From Clostridium sp. (lineage in GTDB: Bacteria; Bacillota; Clostridia; Clostridiales; Clostridiaceae): DNA of 33,713 bases. Position numbers and translations under genes: made by a program. The notes below the pieces were generated by a model. That model was given only the letters and a program-made list of their open reading frames with translations, did not search any database and was not told the origin of the DNA. Positions 9,076 through 18,556 of this stretch are shown in pieces (within the stretch, counting starts at the first letter, position 1; the number at the start of each line of letters is the position of its first letter). The stretch is from positions 1 through 33,713 of the forward strand of contig JARLHR010000158.1 in NCBI GenBank assembly GCA_031292145.1, in the 5' to 3' direction.

Positions 9076-11343
9076 TCACATCATTTTAAGCTTTGCAATA
9101 GATAACATCAGTGATTTAACACCTTGCTTATCAAAGGCAACTGTTAACTTTTTATCATTTCCAGAAGCTTGAACTGCCACGATGGTTCCTACTCCAAACT
9201 TGTCATGAGCGACTTTTCTTCCAAGAGTTGCTTCATTATCAGTTATATACTCTGCTGCCGCTTCATCCATGGCACTTCTATCAACTACTTTATTAATACC
9301 ACCATTATCAACTGTATAGGCTCTATTACCTGTAATACTATTTCTTAAGCTGTGAGGATTAGTATAAGAGTTACTTTTCATGATCTTCTCTCTACTCTTA
9401 ATATTCTCCTTCTTTACTCCAACATATTCCTTAAGCTCTGCTTTTATTTCATTAATAAAATCTGATTGAGAATATGCCACAGTTTTACCAAATACTCTTC
9501 TAACTTCAGCAGATGTCATAAATAATGTCTCTTTAGCTCTAGTTATGCCAACATAACATAACCTTCTAGACTCTTCCATTTCCGATTCTTTTTCAAACGA
9601 CGCATTTCCCGGGAAAATACCATTTTCCATACCAACCATAAATACAACCGGGAACTCTAATCCTTTTGCACTATGGATTGTCATAAGTACTACTGCATCG
9701 TCCTCTTCCTCAATTTTATCTGTATCTTGAACTAAAGAAACTCTTTCTAAATATGCTGCTAAAGATTTATCTTCACTGCTCTTTTCAAAATCAACCGCAT
9801 CAGATACTAATTCCTTTAAATTTTCAATTCTACTCTTATCCTCAATTTCATTAGATTCCTGCAATTGCTTCATATATCCAGTATCTTTTAATATGGTTTC
9901 GATAATAACTGATATAGGTACAGTTTCACTTAAAGTCACCAAATCTTCCATTAATGCAACAAAAGGTTCTATAGTTGCAACATTTCTTGGTGTTAATGTA
10001 GGGATACTTCTAACTTCTGATAAAGCATCCCATAAATTAAGTTCAAAATTATTAGCAAAATCTTGTACCTTATTTACAGTTGCATCTCCGATACTTCTCT
10101 TAGGTACATTTATAATTCTTTTTATACTAATATCATCTTGTGGATTAACAAGTATTTTTAAATATGCTAACATATCCTTTATTTCTTTTCTATCATAAAA
10201 TCTTGTACCGCCTACTATTTTATAAGGAATACCCTTTCTTCTAAAACTTTCTTCAAAAATTCTAGACTGAGCATTTGTCCTATATAAGATAGCAAAATCA
10301 TTATAATTTCTACTTTCTTTATTCTTTATATCTACAATTTGTTTCGCAACAAAATCCCCTTCATCGCTATCAGCATATGCTCTATATATCTTAATCTTAC
10401 TTCCTGCCTCTTGTTCTGTTCGTAATACTTTACTCTTTCTGGTAGCATTATTAACAATCACAACATTTGCTGCATTTAGTATATTTCCTTTAGATCTATA
10501 GTTTTGTTCTAGTTTAATTACTTTAGCTCCTGGATAGTCCTTTTCAAAATCCAGAATATTTGTAATATCTGCCCCTCTCCATTGGTAAATACATTGGTCG
10601 TCATCCCCTACAACACATATATTCTTATATTTGGATGCAAGCAATTTAATTAATTCATATTGAGCACCATTAGTATCTTGGTACTCATCCACCATGATAT
10701 ACTTGAACTTATTTTGATAGAATTCAAGCACTTCAGGACTCTTTTGAAAAAGCTCAACTGTCTTAAAAATTAAATCATCAAAATCCAAAGCATTATTTTC
10801 TTTTAGTCTCTTTTGATACATTTCATAGACATCTGCAATTTTCTTTTCCCTAAAGTTAGCTTCATTTTCTAACATGTAGCTTCTAGTACCCTGCATTTTA
10901 TCTTTTGCTTTTCCTATTTTCCCAATTATTTCATGTTCTGTTATATCTTTATCATTAATATTAAGAGTTTTCATACATTCCTTAACCAATGTCTTTTGGT
11001 CTGAACTATCATATATAGTAAAACCGCTTTTATAACCAATCTTATCTATTTCTCTTCTTAAAATCCTAACACAAGTTGAATGGAAAGTGGATATCCACAT
11101 ACTTTCAGCGCCTTCACCAATAAGTGCTTTAACTCTATCCTTCATTTCCTTTGCTGCCTTATTTGTAAAAGTAATTGCCAATATGCTATAAGGTGCAATA
11201 TTTAAATCTTCAACCATATGAGCAATTCTGTGAGTTAAAACTCTTGTTTTACCTGAACCTGCTCCTGCTAATATAAGTACCTGCCCATCAATTGTAGTTG
11301 CTCCTTCATATTGTTCTTTATTAAGTAATGATTTTAAATCCAT
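9076..11343 (-). CDS. pcrA: ATP-dependent DNA helicase PcrA (UvrD/Rep family)
   Basis: A 3'-5' SF1A helicase for nucleotide-excision repair, replication-fork rescue and plasmid rolling-circle replication. 755 aa with all motifs in order: Q motif near 8-12, Walker A GAGSGKT (27-33), TFTNKAAKEM, VDEYQDTN (II), GDDDQCIYQWRGA (III), EQNYRS (IV), the motif V region (TIHSAKGLEFPVVF) and VGITRAKE (VI). The C-terminus has the PcrA tail ending in GRKVAHDKFGVGTIVAVQ, a Tudor-like RNA-polymerase-interacting region. The ATG follows GGAGGAG. First gene of pcrA-ligA-6540; the promoter is an extended -10 at 11375-11383. Confidence 0.97.
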   Translation of the reverse strand: MDLKSLLNKEQYEGATTIDGQVLILAGAGSGKTRVLTHRIAHMVEDLNIAPYSILAITFTNKAAKEMKDRVKALIGEGAESMWISTFHSTCVRILRREIDKIGYKSGFTIYDSSDQKTLVKECMKTLNINDKDITEHEIIGKIGKAKDKMQGTRSYMLENEANFREKKIADVYEMYQKRLKENNALDFDDLIFKTVELFQKSPEVLEFYQNKFKYIMVDEYQDTNGAQYELIKLLASKYKNICVVGDDDQCIYQWRGADITNILDFEKDYPGAKVIKLEQNYRSKGNILNAANVVIVNNATRKSKVLRTEQEAGSKIKIYRAYADSDEGDFVAKQIVDIKNKESRNYNDFAILYRTNAQSRIFEESFRRKGIPYKIVGGTRFYDRKEIKDMLAYLKILVNPQDDISIKRIINVPKRSIGDATVNKVQDFANNFELNLWDALSEVRSIPTLTPRNVATIEPFVALMEDLVTLSETVPISVIIETILKDTGYMKQLQESNEIEDKSRIENLKELVSDAVDFEKSSEDKSLAAYLERVSLVQDTDKIEEEDDAVVLMTIHSAKGLEFPVVFMVGMENGIFPGNASFEKESEMEESRRLCYVGITRAKETLFMTSAEVRRVFGKTVAYSQSDFINEIKAELKEYVGVKKENIKSREKIMKSNSYTNPHSLRNSITGNRAYTVDNGGINKVVDRSAMDEAAAEYITDNEATLGRKVAHDKFGVGTIVAVQASGNDKKLTVAFDKQGVKSLMLSIAKLKMM

Positions 11344-11374
11344 TTACTTACTCCTCCTTTCACAATCCTTAAAT

Positions 11375-11383
11375 ATTATACCA
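11375..11383 (-). promoter_or_regulatory. Extended -10 promoter for pcrA
   Basis: On the minus strand TGG-TATAAT (TATAAT at 11375-11380) about 30 bp before the pcrA start. There is no good -35 at 17 bp (GATTTA), consistent with a TGn-extended -10 promoter. Confidence 0.65.
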
Positions 11384-11606
11384 TATGTATTAATATTTAA
11401 ATCACTAAGACATATAAAATATTAATTTTCTAATCAATTATAGTTAACAATATATTTAACAAATTGTATTTAGATATGTTAAGATATTTAGTACTGTGAT
11501 AAAATAAACTGACATAATGACCTAGTATTTTTCAATATACATAACTAAAAATACAATATAATACTTAGATGTAAAAATAAACGCTATAAAGATTGGAGTG
11601 AATTAT

Positions 11607-12323
11607 TTGGAAAGACTAGATAAGATAATTTCTAATTTAGGATATGGAAGTAGAAAAGATGTTAAAACTTTTGCAAAAAAGGGCTTAATAGAAGTTGACG
11701 GTGTAATAGTAAAGGATAATGGAATGAGCGTTGATCCTGAGAAATCAGTTATAAAAATAAATGGTGAAGAAATATTATATCGTAAATACATTTATTTAAT
11801 GATGAACAAACCAGATGGTGTTATATCTGCTACTCATGATAATAAAGATGAAACTGTAATTGATTTATTAGAATTAAATCATCAAGTATTTGAGCCATTT
11901 CCTGTTGGCAGATTAGATAAAGATACTGTTGGATTATTGTTGTTAACTAATGATGGTGAACTTAACCACAGATTGATATCACCTAAGTGGCATGTGGATA
12001 AAGTTTATTATGCTAAAATCGATAAAAAAGTTGATGAAAAAGACATAATTGCTTTCGAAAACGGAATTACATTAGATGACGGCTATAAATGCTTAGAAGC
12101 AAAACTTGAAATACTTACTAGTGATGGCGAAGGTTCAGAAGTTAAGGTTACAATACAAGAAGGAAAATTCCACCAAGTAAAAAGAATGTTTGAAGCTGTC
12201 GATAAGAAAGTTGTGTACCTTAAAAGAGAAGAATTTGGAGGTCTTTTATTAGACCCTACTTTAGAAGAAGGCGAATATAGGGAATTGACAGATGATGAAT
12301 TAAGCCTTTTAAGAAGTTATTAA
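11607..12323 (+). CDS. RsuA/RluB-family pseudouridine synthase
   Basis: Isomerises a specific uridine in 16S (RsuA-type) or 23S (RluB-type) rRNA. It has an N-terminal S4 RNA-binding domain (first 60 residues, RLDKIISNLGYGSR) and a catalytic domain with GRLDKDTVGLLLLTNDG containing the catalytic Asp, plus the C-terminal KFHQVKRMF motif. Start choice: GGAGTGA (11595-11601) is correctly spaced for TTG at 11607 (MERLDK, the usual family start); the upstream GTG at 11598 overlaps that site and would lack its own. The resulting 238-aa length fits RsuA/RluB; the target nucleotide cannot be decided here. Divergent from pcrA, single-gene unit. Confidence 0.92.
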   Translation: MERLDKIISNLGYGSRKDVKTFAKKGLIEVDGVIVKDNGMSVDPEKSVIKINGEEILYRKYIYLMMNKPDGVISATHDNKDETVIDLLELNHQVFEPFPVGRLDKDTVGLLLLTNDGELNHRLISPKWHVDKVYYAKIDKKVDEKDIIAFENGITLDDGYKCLEAKLEILTSDGEGSEVKVTIQEGKFHQVKRMFEAVDKKVVYLKREEFGGLLLDPTLEEGEYRELTDDELSLLRSY

Positions 12324-12395
12324 CGAATATTAAATTATTCTTGCAATAAAATAATTCATTTTTAATAAAAATAATCATATTTTTTATTAAATTAC

Positions 12396-12526
12396 TTGCA
12401 TTATTTCTGATAATACTCTATAATTAACATGCAAGGATAAATAAAAGGAATATATAGCCCCCTTTTTATTTATTGCTTATTGCTTATTGCTAAAGCGCAA
12501 CCTAGCCCCAAGGGTTGCGTTTTTTA
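12396..12526 (+). ncRNA. Candidate small RNA (about 95 nt) with its own promoter and terminator
   Basis: TTGCAT (12396-12401), 17-bp spacer and TATAAT (12419-12424) predict a start near 12431. Transcription would end at a GC-rich hairpin, CGCAACC/GGTTGCG (12496-12519), followed by TTTTTTATTT. The RNA can form a first stem from ATAAATAAAAGG and CCTTTTTATTTAT, leaving an AGCCCC loop; it has three tandem TTATTGC heptamers (12470-12490), and the terminator loop again contains TAGCCCC. No ORF with a ribosome binding site is present. The alternative is a terminator of the pseudouridine synthase gene with a fortuitous promoter. I do not recognise a known RNA family. Confidence 0.5.
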
Positions 12527-12630
12527 TTTCGTTATCAGAAAACGTTTTCACTGTTAAATGCATACGATATCAAATTATAATTTAAATAAATATAATATAA
12601 CATTTACAACTTATTATAAATATAAGCAAA

Positions 12631-12679
12631 ATGAATAAAAAAAATCATTTTAGCAAACAAAATGATTTTTTTTATTCAT
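12631..12679. terminator. Strong bidirectional intrinsic terminator
   Basis: A perfect 21-bp inverted repeat beginning ATGAATAAAAAAAATCATTTT with a 7-nt loop (AGCAAAC), containing A8/T8 tracts on both strands. On the minus strand it terminates the transglycosylase gene at 12741; on the plus strand it backs up the candidate sRNA terminator. Confidence 0.9.
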
Positions 12680-12740
12680 ATTCTTTTTAACTTCTAATAA
12701 TAATATAGACTCAACCATAGATCGTTAATTCTTAACTGAA

Positions 12741-13550
12741 TCAGACTCCATTTCGGTAATATCCCATAACCTTAGGCACATAATCTTGAGTTTCCTTTGG
12801 CATTTTATACAAATCATTTGCTGATGAAACTCCTCTTCTTTCCATAGTACCAGGTCCGCCATTATAAGCCATAAGTGCCATTTCTGTATTTCCACCATAT
12901 TGATCTAAGTATTCTTTAAACAACTTAGTTCCAGCATCAACATTTTGATTTATATCATATTGATCTGTGACACCTAAACTAGAAAAGTTTTCTGGCATAA
13001 CCTGCATTAATCCTGCTGCACCAACCCCAGAAGTTGAATTAGGATCGAAATCAGATTCTTGCTTGATTATAGCCAATATTAATTTTGAATCTACCCCATA
13101 CTTTTTAGCGGCAGAATCTACTGAACTATATATTTTTTGAATATCAGCCTCACTTCTATTGGCTGATAATAATTCCGAATTTTGTGTACAAACATAACCA
13201 TTTCTCAAAATCATAGGTATATCCTCTAATTTTTGCCCTGTTGCGTATGTTTGAGCTACCCATGAAGCCTTACCCGTACTTTCGCTGTTATTATTTTGAG
13301 CATCCAAATTTTCAGTCTTAGCATCATTACTATTACTATCTTTTTGGCTTTGATCTACTTTATCAACATTGCTTTGCTTAGAAGTTTTTGCTGAATTTTT
13401 TAAGTTTTCCATCATTAATTGAAATGCTAAATTTGTTTCGCTGCTAGTTGAATCACTTGAATCAGTATCATTAGTTACTTGTCCATTTCCCGTCATATTC
13501 ATTGCTAATAGCTGCTCATTTGAGAGTTGATTAACACCATCTATTGCCAT
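12741..13550 (-). CDS. Lytic transglycosylase (SLT domain) protein
   Basis: The C-terminal ~130 of 269 residues are a goose-lysozyme-like SLT domain: catalytic Glu in KQESDF (E165), GAAGLMQVMP, a stretch near ALMAYNGGPG, and a final YVPKVMGYY. It should cleave the MurNAc-GlcNAc bond with 1,6-anhydro formation. Residues 25-95 are Ser/Asn/Asp/Gln-rich and probably a flexible linker. There is no recognisable signal peptide at the N-terminus (MAIDGVNQLS...), so export by a flagellar, holin-like or other non-Sec route, or autolysis, has to be considered. Preceded by AGGAAGG; terminated by the hairpin at 12631-12679. The repeat element 13612-13887 lies directly upstream. Confidence 0.9.
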   Translation of the reverse strand: MAIDGVNQLSNEQLLAMNMTGNGQVTNDTDSSDSTSSETNLAFQLMMENLKNSAKTSKQSNVDKVDQSQKDSNSNDAKTENLDAQNNNSESTGKASWVAQTYATGQKLEDIPMILRNGYVCTQNSELLSANRSEADIQKIYSSVDSAAKKYGVDSKLILAIIKQESDFDPNSTSGVGAAGLMQVMPENFSSLGVTDQYDINQNVDAGTKLFKEYLDQYGGNTEMALMAYNGGPGTMERRGVSSANDLYKMPKETQDYVPKVMGYYRNGV

Positions 13551-13611
13551 ACTTAAACAACCTTCCTACAAAATTTATCTTATGTTTATTTTCGAACTAT
13601 TTGCCCTAACC

Positions 13612-13887
13612 TTTAGGCACAATCAAGAAAATAACAGACCAGTATGCTTTCCTATTTCGCGTCATAAATGAAGCTTGACTCGCATACGCTCGCTGGGCAA
13701 GCGATTCACACAAAATCATAGATTTTGGTTCTCTACTCACGTCAGCAAATTCTAGTAATAGGCCCACTATGTGCAGAATTCACTTTCTTGTCTGATACAA
13801 AATATGCACATTGAAAAAGAGCAGCTATGCTGCATATAAGAACTTCTCGTTGCATCTTTGGTCTATTATTTTCTTTCATGTGCCTTA
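13612..13887. mobile_element. MITE-like element with ~36-bp terminal inverted repeats (AGGCAC family)
   Basis: The left end TTTAGGCACAATCAAGAAAA... (13612-13647) matches, in inverted orientation, the right end (13852-13887, reading TTAAGGCACATGAAAGAAAA on the minus strand); both continue through a TAA(C/T)AGACCA word to ATGC. No transposase is encoded. The interior has a 13-bp palindrome (GCAGCTATGCTGC, 13821-13833) that is repeated at 24541-24639. Its right end overlaps the 3' end of the neighbouring Y_Y_Y gene. Partial relatives lie at 24495-24660, near 30296 and possibly 28700-28780. Confidence 0.75.
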
Positions 13888-16250
13888 ACGTAAAAAGTTA
13901 TTTCATCATAATCTTCATAATTAATTTTCTTATAATAACTCTTTGCTAATGCGAGAATTTTATATTTCCCTTGAATAAATGGGATAAAGCTATAATAATG
14001 TTTCCTACTATAAGCTTGTACCTTTCGCCATTCATTATTTTCCATCAAATAAAATTCATAGCAAACATCTTTTCCGCCCCTATTTATAACTTCAAAAGTT
14101 AATTCTTCATTTATATTTACCTCTAATTTATTTGTTATTATCTTAGTTTCTATTACAGGCGAGGCTTCACTTACATAAAAATTTATTTCTTTCTTTGTAT
14201 CATATTCGCCTGTACACTTTAAATTTTTCGCATACACTTCTATTGTATATTTTCCTGCAGCCTTAGGGGTAAATCTTAATTTTTTGTTTTTAGAGAATTC
14301 TGTTTTCTCTATAGAATTACCATTTATTTTAGTTTCATATTTAACTAAAACATTCTGTGTGTTTTGAATAATGCACTCAAACTCTATAGTATCACCAATT
14401 AGATGAGTTTCTTTATAAGGTGAAATTATATAATCTATTTCCCCTGGTAAATATTCCATTGCTTTTAAATATACAAATGTATGAGTGTCATAAGGCTTAT
14501 CAGAATATCTATCCTTAACCATTATTTCAACTTCATATTCTCCAACTTGCTTTGGTATGAAATTAATCCAATTAGCTTTGTTATATTCTCCACCTTCTAG
14601 CCTTCGCTTATCATTTCTGATTGTAAAAGCATATTGGAGATGTGTCCCACCTTCTGCATTAACCATTATATTAACAGACTCTCCAACTATAACTTTCTTT
14701 TCTTTATCCACTACCACATCCAAAATTTTAATTGGCTTTTTCCCCTTTTTTTCAATTGTAAATGCAATTTTTTTAGTATCTTCGTATTCACCATTACATT
14801 CAACATCTTTAACATATAGTATAATTTCATATTCTCCTGCTTCCATAGGCGCCCATATGAATTCATCCTTCTCGGCATAACCCGTATCTTCTTCAATTGG
14901 ACCTTTAACTTTATATTTATATTGTAAAGCATTTCCTCCTTGTGCTTCCGAATTAAACTTTATCTCAGTTTCACTTGCTTGAGGAGAATTAAAATTAGCC
15001 ACAAAACTATTAATCTTAACCTCCTTATAAGGTTTAACATTATATACTAAAATAGCTCTATCATCATACTCTTTATTTGAAAGTATACTTTTTACAAGAC
15101 ATAAAATCTTATAGCTTCCTGCGTGACTTTCTTTATAGTATACATGATTTTTTGTAGAATAGTCTTGTATGCAAATTGACTTTCCATCTTTATATATCTT
15201 GTAAAACTTGTACAATAATACTTGATCATTTGCATCTGCTGTATTTTCAACATTGGTCTCCACTCTAAATTCAAGTTTTTCCCCCACTATTAACAACTTA
15301 CTTAAACATTTAAAATTAGTTATCTCCACTTTTATGGTATCTTTTACGTTTATTTTTTTAATTCTGTAATCTTCAAAATTCTCCGTAGACGACATTCTCT
15401 TACATTGAATTAAAAATTCTTTTTCTCCTGCTTCATTAGCAGTGTACTTAAAAACATTGCCTGTATCATAATCCCTAATTATACTCCACTCATCATGCCT
15501 TTTAGTATAAATTCTATATAAGTATGTTTCTTCTTCATTTGTCTTTATCTCAATAGAACACTTCTCTCCAATAACGACTTCCTCCTTATCTATAATAATA
15601 TCCTGTATTATTTTTGATTCTTTTTGATTTAATTTTGTTGTATCCACTACCTTATTATCAATTACTTGGGCATCATTAAGAATAATTGAATCTTGTTGAA
15701 ACTCACTATTTTTCAATAGAATATCTTTCTCATCCTTAGAAAGTTCTTTAACTTCAAAAAGTACTAAACTATCATCTTGATTCTTTATTGCCTCTTTAAA
15801 CTCTTCCTTGTCATCATTAGAATTCTTCATATCTAACACCAATAAATTCCTATCCTCATTATCTACAATATCCTTATATTCTATATTTACATCTCCTGCA
15901 TTTACCGCCGCTTCAATAGATACTTCTTTATGCATAGTACTAACCACCTCACTTCTAAGTATAGAGTAATCCTCCTTGGCTAAATAATCTAAAGGCTTTT
16001 TTCCATCTTTTTCTCTAGCTTGTATCATAACCATATACTCCCCTTCTCTTTTAGGTCTCCACACGCATTCATTCTTATCAGAAAATTCTTGTATAGTATT
16101 CCAAATGCCGCCCTTACCAACAATAAATTTATATTCCAAGCATTCCACTTCATTATCTATTTTCCCAGATATATTTATTTCAGTCCCAACCTTTTGCGGC
16201 GATTTCTTATCAAAAGCTATCTCAACATACTTTAACTGAAGTTCCTCCAT
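13866..16250 (-). CDS. Seven-repeat Y_Y_Y (triple tyrosine motif)-type beta-sandwich protein
   Basis: 794 residues built from about seven ~95-residue immunoglobulin-like repeats. Each carries the signature Y-[KE]-[FY] ... W/Y ... P...G.Y...(V/A)K......YD/YE, as in the triple-tyrosine (Y_Y_Y) domain. Repeat 1 is at about 5-100 and repeats 2-7 at about 220-790. Between them, residues 100-215 are an Asp/Glu/Lys-rich insert of unknown nature. There is no signal peptide or anchor, so it is predicted cytoplasmic or non-classically exported. Start ATG 16248-16250 behind AAAGGAG. The final residues (KAHERK) and the TAA stop are read from the inverted repeat of the adjacent MITE-like element, so the original C-terminus may have been replaced. 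Expressed from an extended -10 promoter at 16307-16315. Function unknown; such repeats usually mediate protein or carbohydrate binding. Confidence 0.82.
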   Translation of the reverse strand: MEELQLKYVEIAFDKKSPQKVGTEINISGKIDNEVECLEYKFIVGKGGIWNTIQEFSDKNECVWRPKREGEYMVMIQAREKDGKKPLDYLAKEDYSILRSEVVSTMHKEVSIEAAVNAGDVNIEYKDIVDNEDRNLLVLDMKNSNDDKEEFKEAIKNQDDSLVLFEVKELSKDEKDILLKNSEFQQDSIILNDAQVIDNKVVDTTKLNQKESKIIQDIIIDKEEVVIGEKCSIEIKTNEEETYLYRIYTKRHDEWSIIRDYDTGNVFKYTANEAGEKEFLIQCKRMSSTENFEDYRIKKINVKDTIKVEITNFKCLSKLLIVGEKLEFRVETNVENTADANDQVLLYKFYKIYKDGKSICIQDYSTKNHVYYKESHAGSYKILCLVKSILSNKEYDDRAILVYNVKPYKEVKINSFVANFNSPQASETEIKFNSEAQGGNALQYKYKVKGPIEEDTGYAEKDEFIWAPMEAGEYEIILYVKDVECNGEYEDTKKIAFTIEKKGKKPIKILDVVVDKEKKVIVGESVNIMVNAEGGTHLQYAFTIRNDKRRLEGGEYNKANWINFIPKQVGEYEVEIMVKDRYSDKPYDTHTFVYLKAMEYLPGEIDYIISPYKETHLIGDTIEFECIIQNTQNVLVKYETKINGNSIEKTEFSKNKKLRFTPKAAGKYTIEVYAKNLKCTGEYDTKKEINFYVSEASPVIETKIITNKLEVNINEELTFEVINRGGKDVCYEFYLMENNEWRKVQAYSRKHYYSFIPFIQGKYKILALAKSYYKKINYEDYDEITFYVKAHERK

Positions 16251-16306
16251 AAATTCATACTCCTTTCATGGATGTTTCCCAAACAACTTTATTTCTATAT
16301 TATATA

Positions 16307-16315
16307 ATTATACCA
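16307..16315 (-). promoter_or_regulatory. Extended -10 promoter for the Y_Y_Y-repeat gene
   Basis: On the minus strand TGG-TATAAT (16307-16312) with a weak -35 (CTGAAG) at 17 bp, about 57 bp upstream of the start codon. Confidence 0.6.
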
Positions 16316-16441
16316 TTATTTGTAAATAACTTCAGTTAATTTTTTACTTCAATTATAGCATGTTTATGTTAAAAATATACTTTTAATTACAAGTTAGTAC
16401 TTGATTTGATATCCCATTTTATTATCATTATTTTACTAAAC

Positions 16442-16471
16442 AAAAAAAGAAGCCTATACCATTAAGCTTCT
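16442..16471 (-). terminator. Intrinsic terminator after the pgi-yaiI unit
   Basis: On the minus strand AGAAGC ... GCTTCT followed by seven T residues, 10 bp beyond the YaiI/YqxD gene stop. Confidence 0.85.
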
Positions 16472-16480
16472 AAAACATAG

Positions 16481-16912
16481 TCAATCTTTTATAAGTCTAA
16501 TTAAATTCTTTTCTAACCTTAAATCATCATTTTCTGTTCTTTTCTTCGGATTAGGAGTCTTTCCTCCACTTTTCCTTATTTTTTGTGATATATGCCTTTC
16601 TTCTAACAATCTATCAATATTCTTTTCATCATAAATAAACCCTTTAGGACTTATAACTTTTGCTTTTTTTGATAAGCATATTGCAGCAACCCCATAATCT
16701 TGTGAAACAATTATATCTCCGTGCTTTGCTTCATTCATTACATACATATCTACACTTTGAAATCCACTATCTACGATTTTAACTTCAGAATAATCACTTT
16801 GAATAAAATGATTTATATCACAATAAATTATTGTTGGTACCTCATAAGTTTTAGCTACTTTTTCAATTATGGAGATGCCTGGGCAAGCATCTCCATCAAT
16901 TATAATCTTCAT
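16481..16912 (-). CDS. YaiI/YqxD family protein (DUF188)
   Basis: 143 aa, with the family's N-terminal block IIIDGDACPG (3-12), the central SQDYGVAA and the basic C-terminal RKSGGKTPNPKKRT segment. The family is widespread and related in fold to PIN-type nucleases, but no biochemical role is established. It starts 5 bp after the pgi stop on the same strand, so it is cotranscribed with pgi and followed by a good terminator. Confidence 0.93.
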   Translation of the reverse strand: MKIIIDGDACPGISIIEKVAKTYEVPTIIYCDINHFIQSDYSEVKIVDSGFQSVDMYVMNEAKHGDIIVSQDYGVAAICLSKKAKVISPKGFIYDEKNIDRLLEERHISQKIRKSGGKTPNPKKRTENDDLRLEKNLIRLIKD

Positions 16913-16917
16913 TTAGA

Positions 16918-18267
16918 CTAAAGTCTCTTTTCTAGTTCTGCCTTAATATCTTCATATCCTGGCTTTCCTAAAAGAGCAAACATATTTTTCTTGTAAGCTT
17001 CAACTCCTGGTTGATTAAATGGATTTACACCTAAAAGGTAGCCACTTATTCCGCAAGCCTTTTCAAAGAAATAAACCATATATCCAAAATAATACGGTGA
17101 AAGTTCTGGAACATTTAATATCATGTTTGGAACTCCTCCATCATTATGAGCTAATACAGTTCCTTGGAATGCTTTCTTATTAACAAAATCCATAGTTTTT
17201 CCAGCTAAGAAGTTCAAACCATCCATATCATTTTCAGCTTTTTCTATGTTGATTTCATATTTTGCTTTTTCTATATTTATAACTGTTTCAAAAAGTATTC
17301 TTCTTCCTTCTTGAACATATTGTCCCATTGAATGAAGATCTGTTGAAAAATCAACTGCTGCTGGGAATAATCCTTTATTATCTTTACCTTCTGATTCACC
17401 ATATAATTGCTTCCACCATTCATTAAAATAGTGAAGTGATGGTTCATAGTTTACTAATAATTCAATTGTCTTTCCTTTATTATATAAAGCATTTCTAACT
17501 GCTGCATATTTATAAGCATCATTTTCCTTAAGAGAAGGATTTGAGTAAGCTTCTCTTGCATCAGCAGCACCTTTCATCATTTCATCTATATCAATTCCAG
17601 CTGCAGCTATTGGTAGTAATCCAACTGCTGTTAGTACAGAGAATCTTCCTCCAATATCATCTGGAACCACGAAACTTTCATATCCTTCAGCATCTGCCAA
17701 TGTCTTTAATGCACCCTTAGCCTTGTCAGTTGTGGCATATATTCTCTTTCTTGCTTCATCTACTCCATACTTATTTTCTAAGTATGTTCTCAAAATTCTA
17801 AATGCAATTGCTGGTTCTGTAGTAGTACCTGATTTTGAAATTATATTTATACTTACATCTTTACCTTCAATCGCTTGTAAAAGTTCTGCCATATATGTTG
17901 AACTAATATTATTTCCTACATAGAAAATCTTAGGCGCTTTTCTCTTATCATTATCTAGCGCATTGTGGAAATTGTTAGTTAACATTTCAATTGCTGCTCT
18001 AGCACCAAGATATGATCCTCCTATTCCAATAACCACTAAAACGTCTGAGTCTGATTTAATTTTTTCTGCTGATTTCTTAATTCTTGCAAATTCATCTTTA
18101 TCATAGTTTACTGGTAGATCAATCCATCCCAAGAAATCATTTCCCGCTCCTGTGCCATTATGTAACTTACCATGAGCACTTTGAACCATTTCCTCCATAT
18201 AATCAATTTCAGTCATTTCTAAATAAGGTGCAACTTTTGATAAGTCTAATGATATACTTTTACTCAT
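16918..18267 (-). CDS. pgi: Glucose-6-phosphate isomerase
   Basis: Interconverts glucose-6-phosphate and fructose-6-phosphate in glycolysis. 449 aa, the short single-domain-pair length typical of Firmicute PGI. Motifs include [11 protein letters not shown] (phosphate loop), SKSGTTTEP (sugar-phosphate binding), [14 protein letters not shown] and the active-site region [14 protein letters not shown]. Translation starts at an ATG preceded by TTTGGAGGT. First gene of a two-gene unit with the YaiI/YqxD family gene; the promoter is at 18314-18341. Confidence 0.97.
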   Translation of the reverse strand: MSKSISLDLSKVAPYLEMTEIDYMEEMVQSAHGKLHNGTGAGNDFLGWIDLPVNYDKDEFARIKKSAEKIKSDSDVLVVIGIGGSYLGARAAIEMLTNNFHNALDNDKRKAPKIFYVGNNISSTYMAELLQAIEGKDVSINIISKSGTTTEPAIAFRILRTYLENKYGVDEARKRIYATTDKAKGALKTLADAEGYESFVVPDDIGGRFSVLTAVGLLPIAAAGIDIDEMMKGAADAREAYSNPSLKENDAYKYAAVRNALYNKGKTIELLVNYEPSLHYFNEWWKQLYGESEGKDNKGLFPAAVDFSTDLHSMGQYVQEGRRILFETVINIEKAKYEINIEKAENDMDGLNFLAGKTMDFVNKKAFQGTVLAHNDGGVPNMILNVPELSPYYFGYMVYFFEKACGISGYLLGVNPFNQPGVEAYKKNMFALLGKPGYEDIKAELEKRL

Positions 18268-18313
18268 TTCTGTATCCTACCTCCAAATAATATAAAATAT
18301 TTTTCCTCTTCTA

Positions 18314-18341
18314 ATTATAACATAAATTAGAATAATCTTAA
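18314..18341 (-). promoter_or_regulatory. Promoter for pgi
   Basis: On the minus strand TTAAGA (18336-18341), 16-bp spacer ending in TGT, then TATAAT (18314-18319): a TGn-extended -10 about 47 bp upstream of the start codon. Confidence 0.68.
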
Positions 18342-18485
18342 CTTATCTTTGATTTTTTTATTAATACGTACAATTTTTTAACTTGTAATATGTTTATTAT
18401 ATGCATAAATAATATTTCTACACTAATCACTTATTTTTAATTAAAACCTAGCAATAATAAAATATTTATTCTTCTATAACATCAA

Positions 18486-18518
18486 AAAAGAGGAGTATAT
18501 TATCGCCCCTCTTTTTTA
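18486..18518. terminator. Bidirectional intrinsic terminator after the Cys/His-rich gene
   Basis: A 10-bp stem AAAAAAGAGG/CCTCTTTTTT with A- and T-tracts on both sides lies 38 bp beyond the stop of the 18557-19024 gene. Confidence 0.85.
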
Positions 18519-18556
18519 AGTTTATTTTCCATAAAGCACTTAACTTAACATATACT

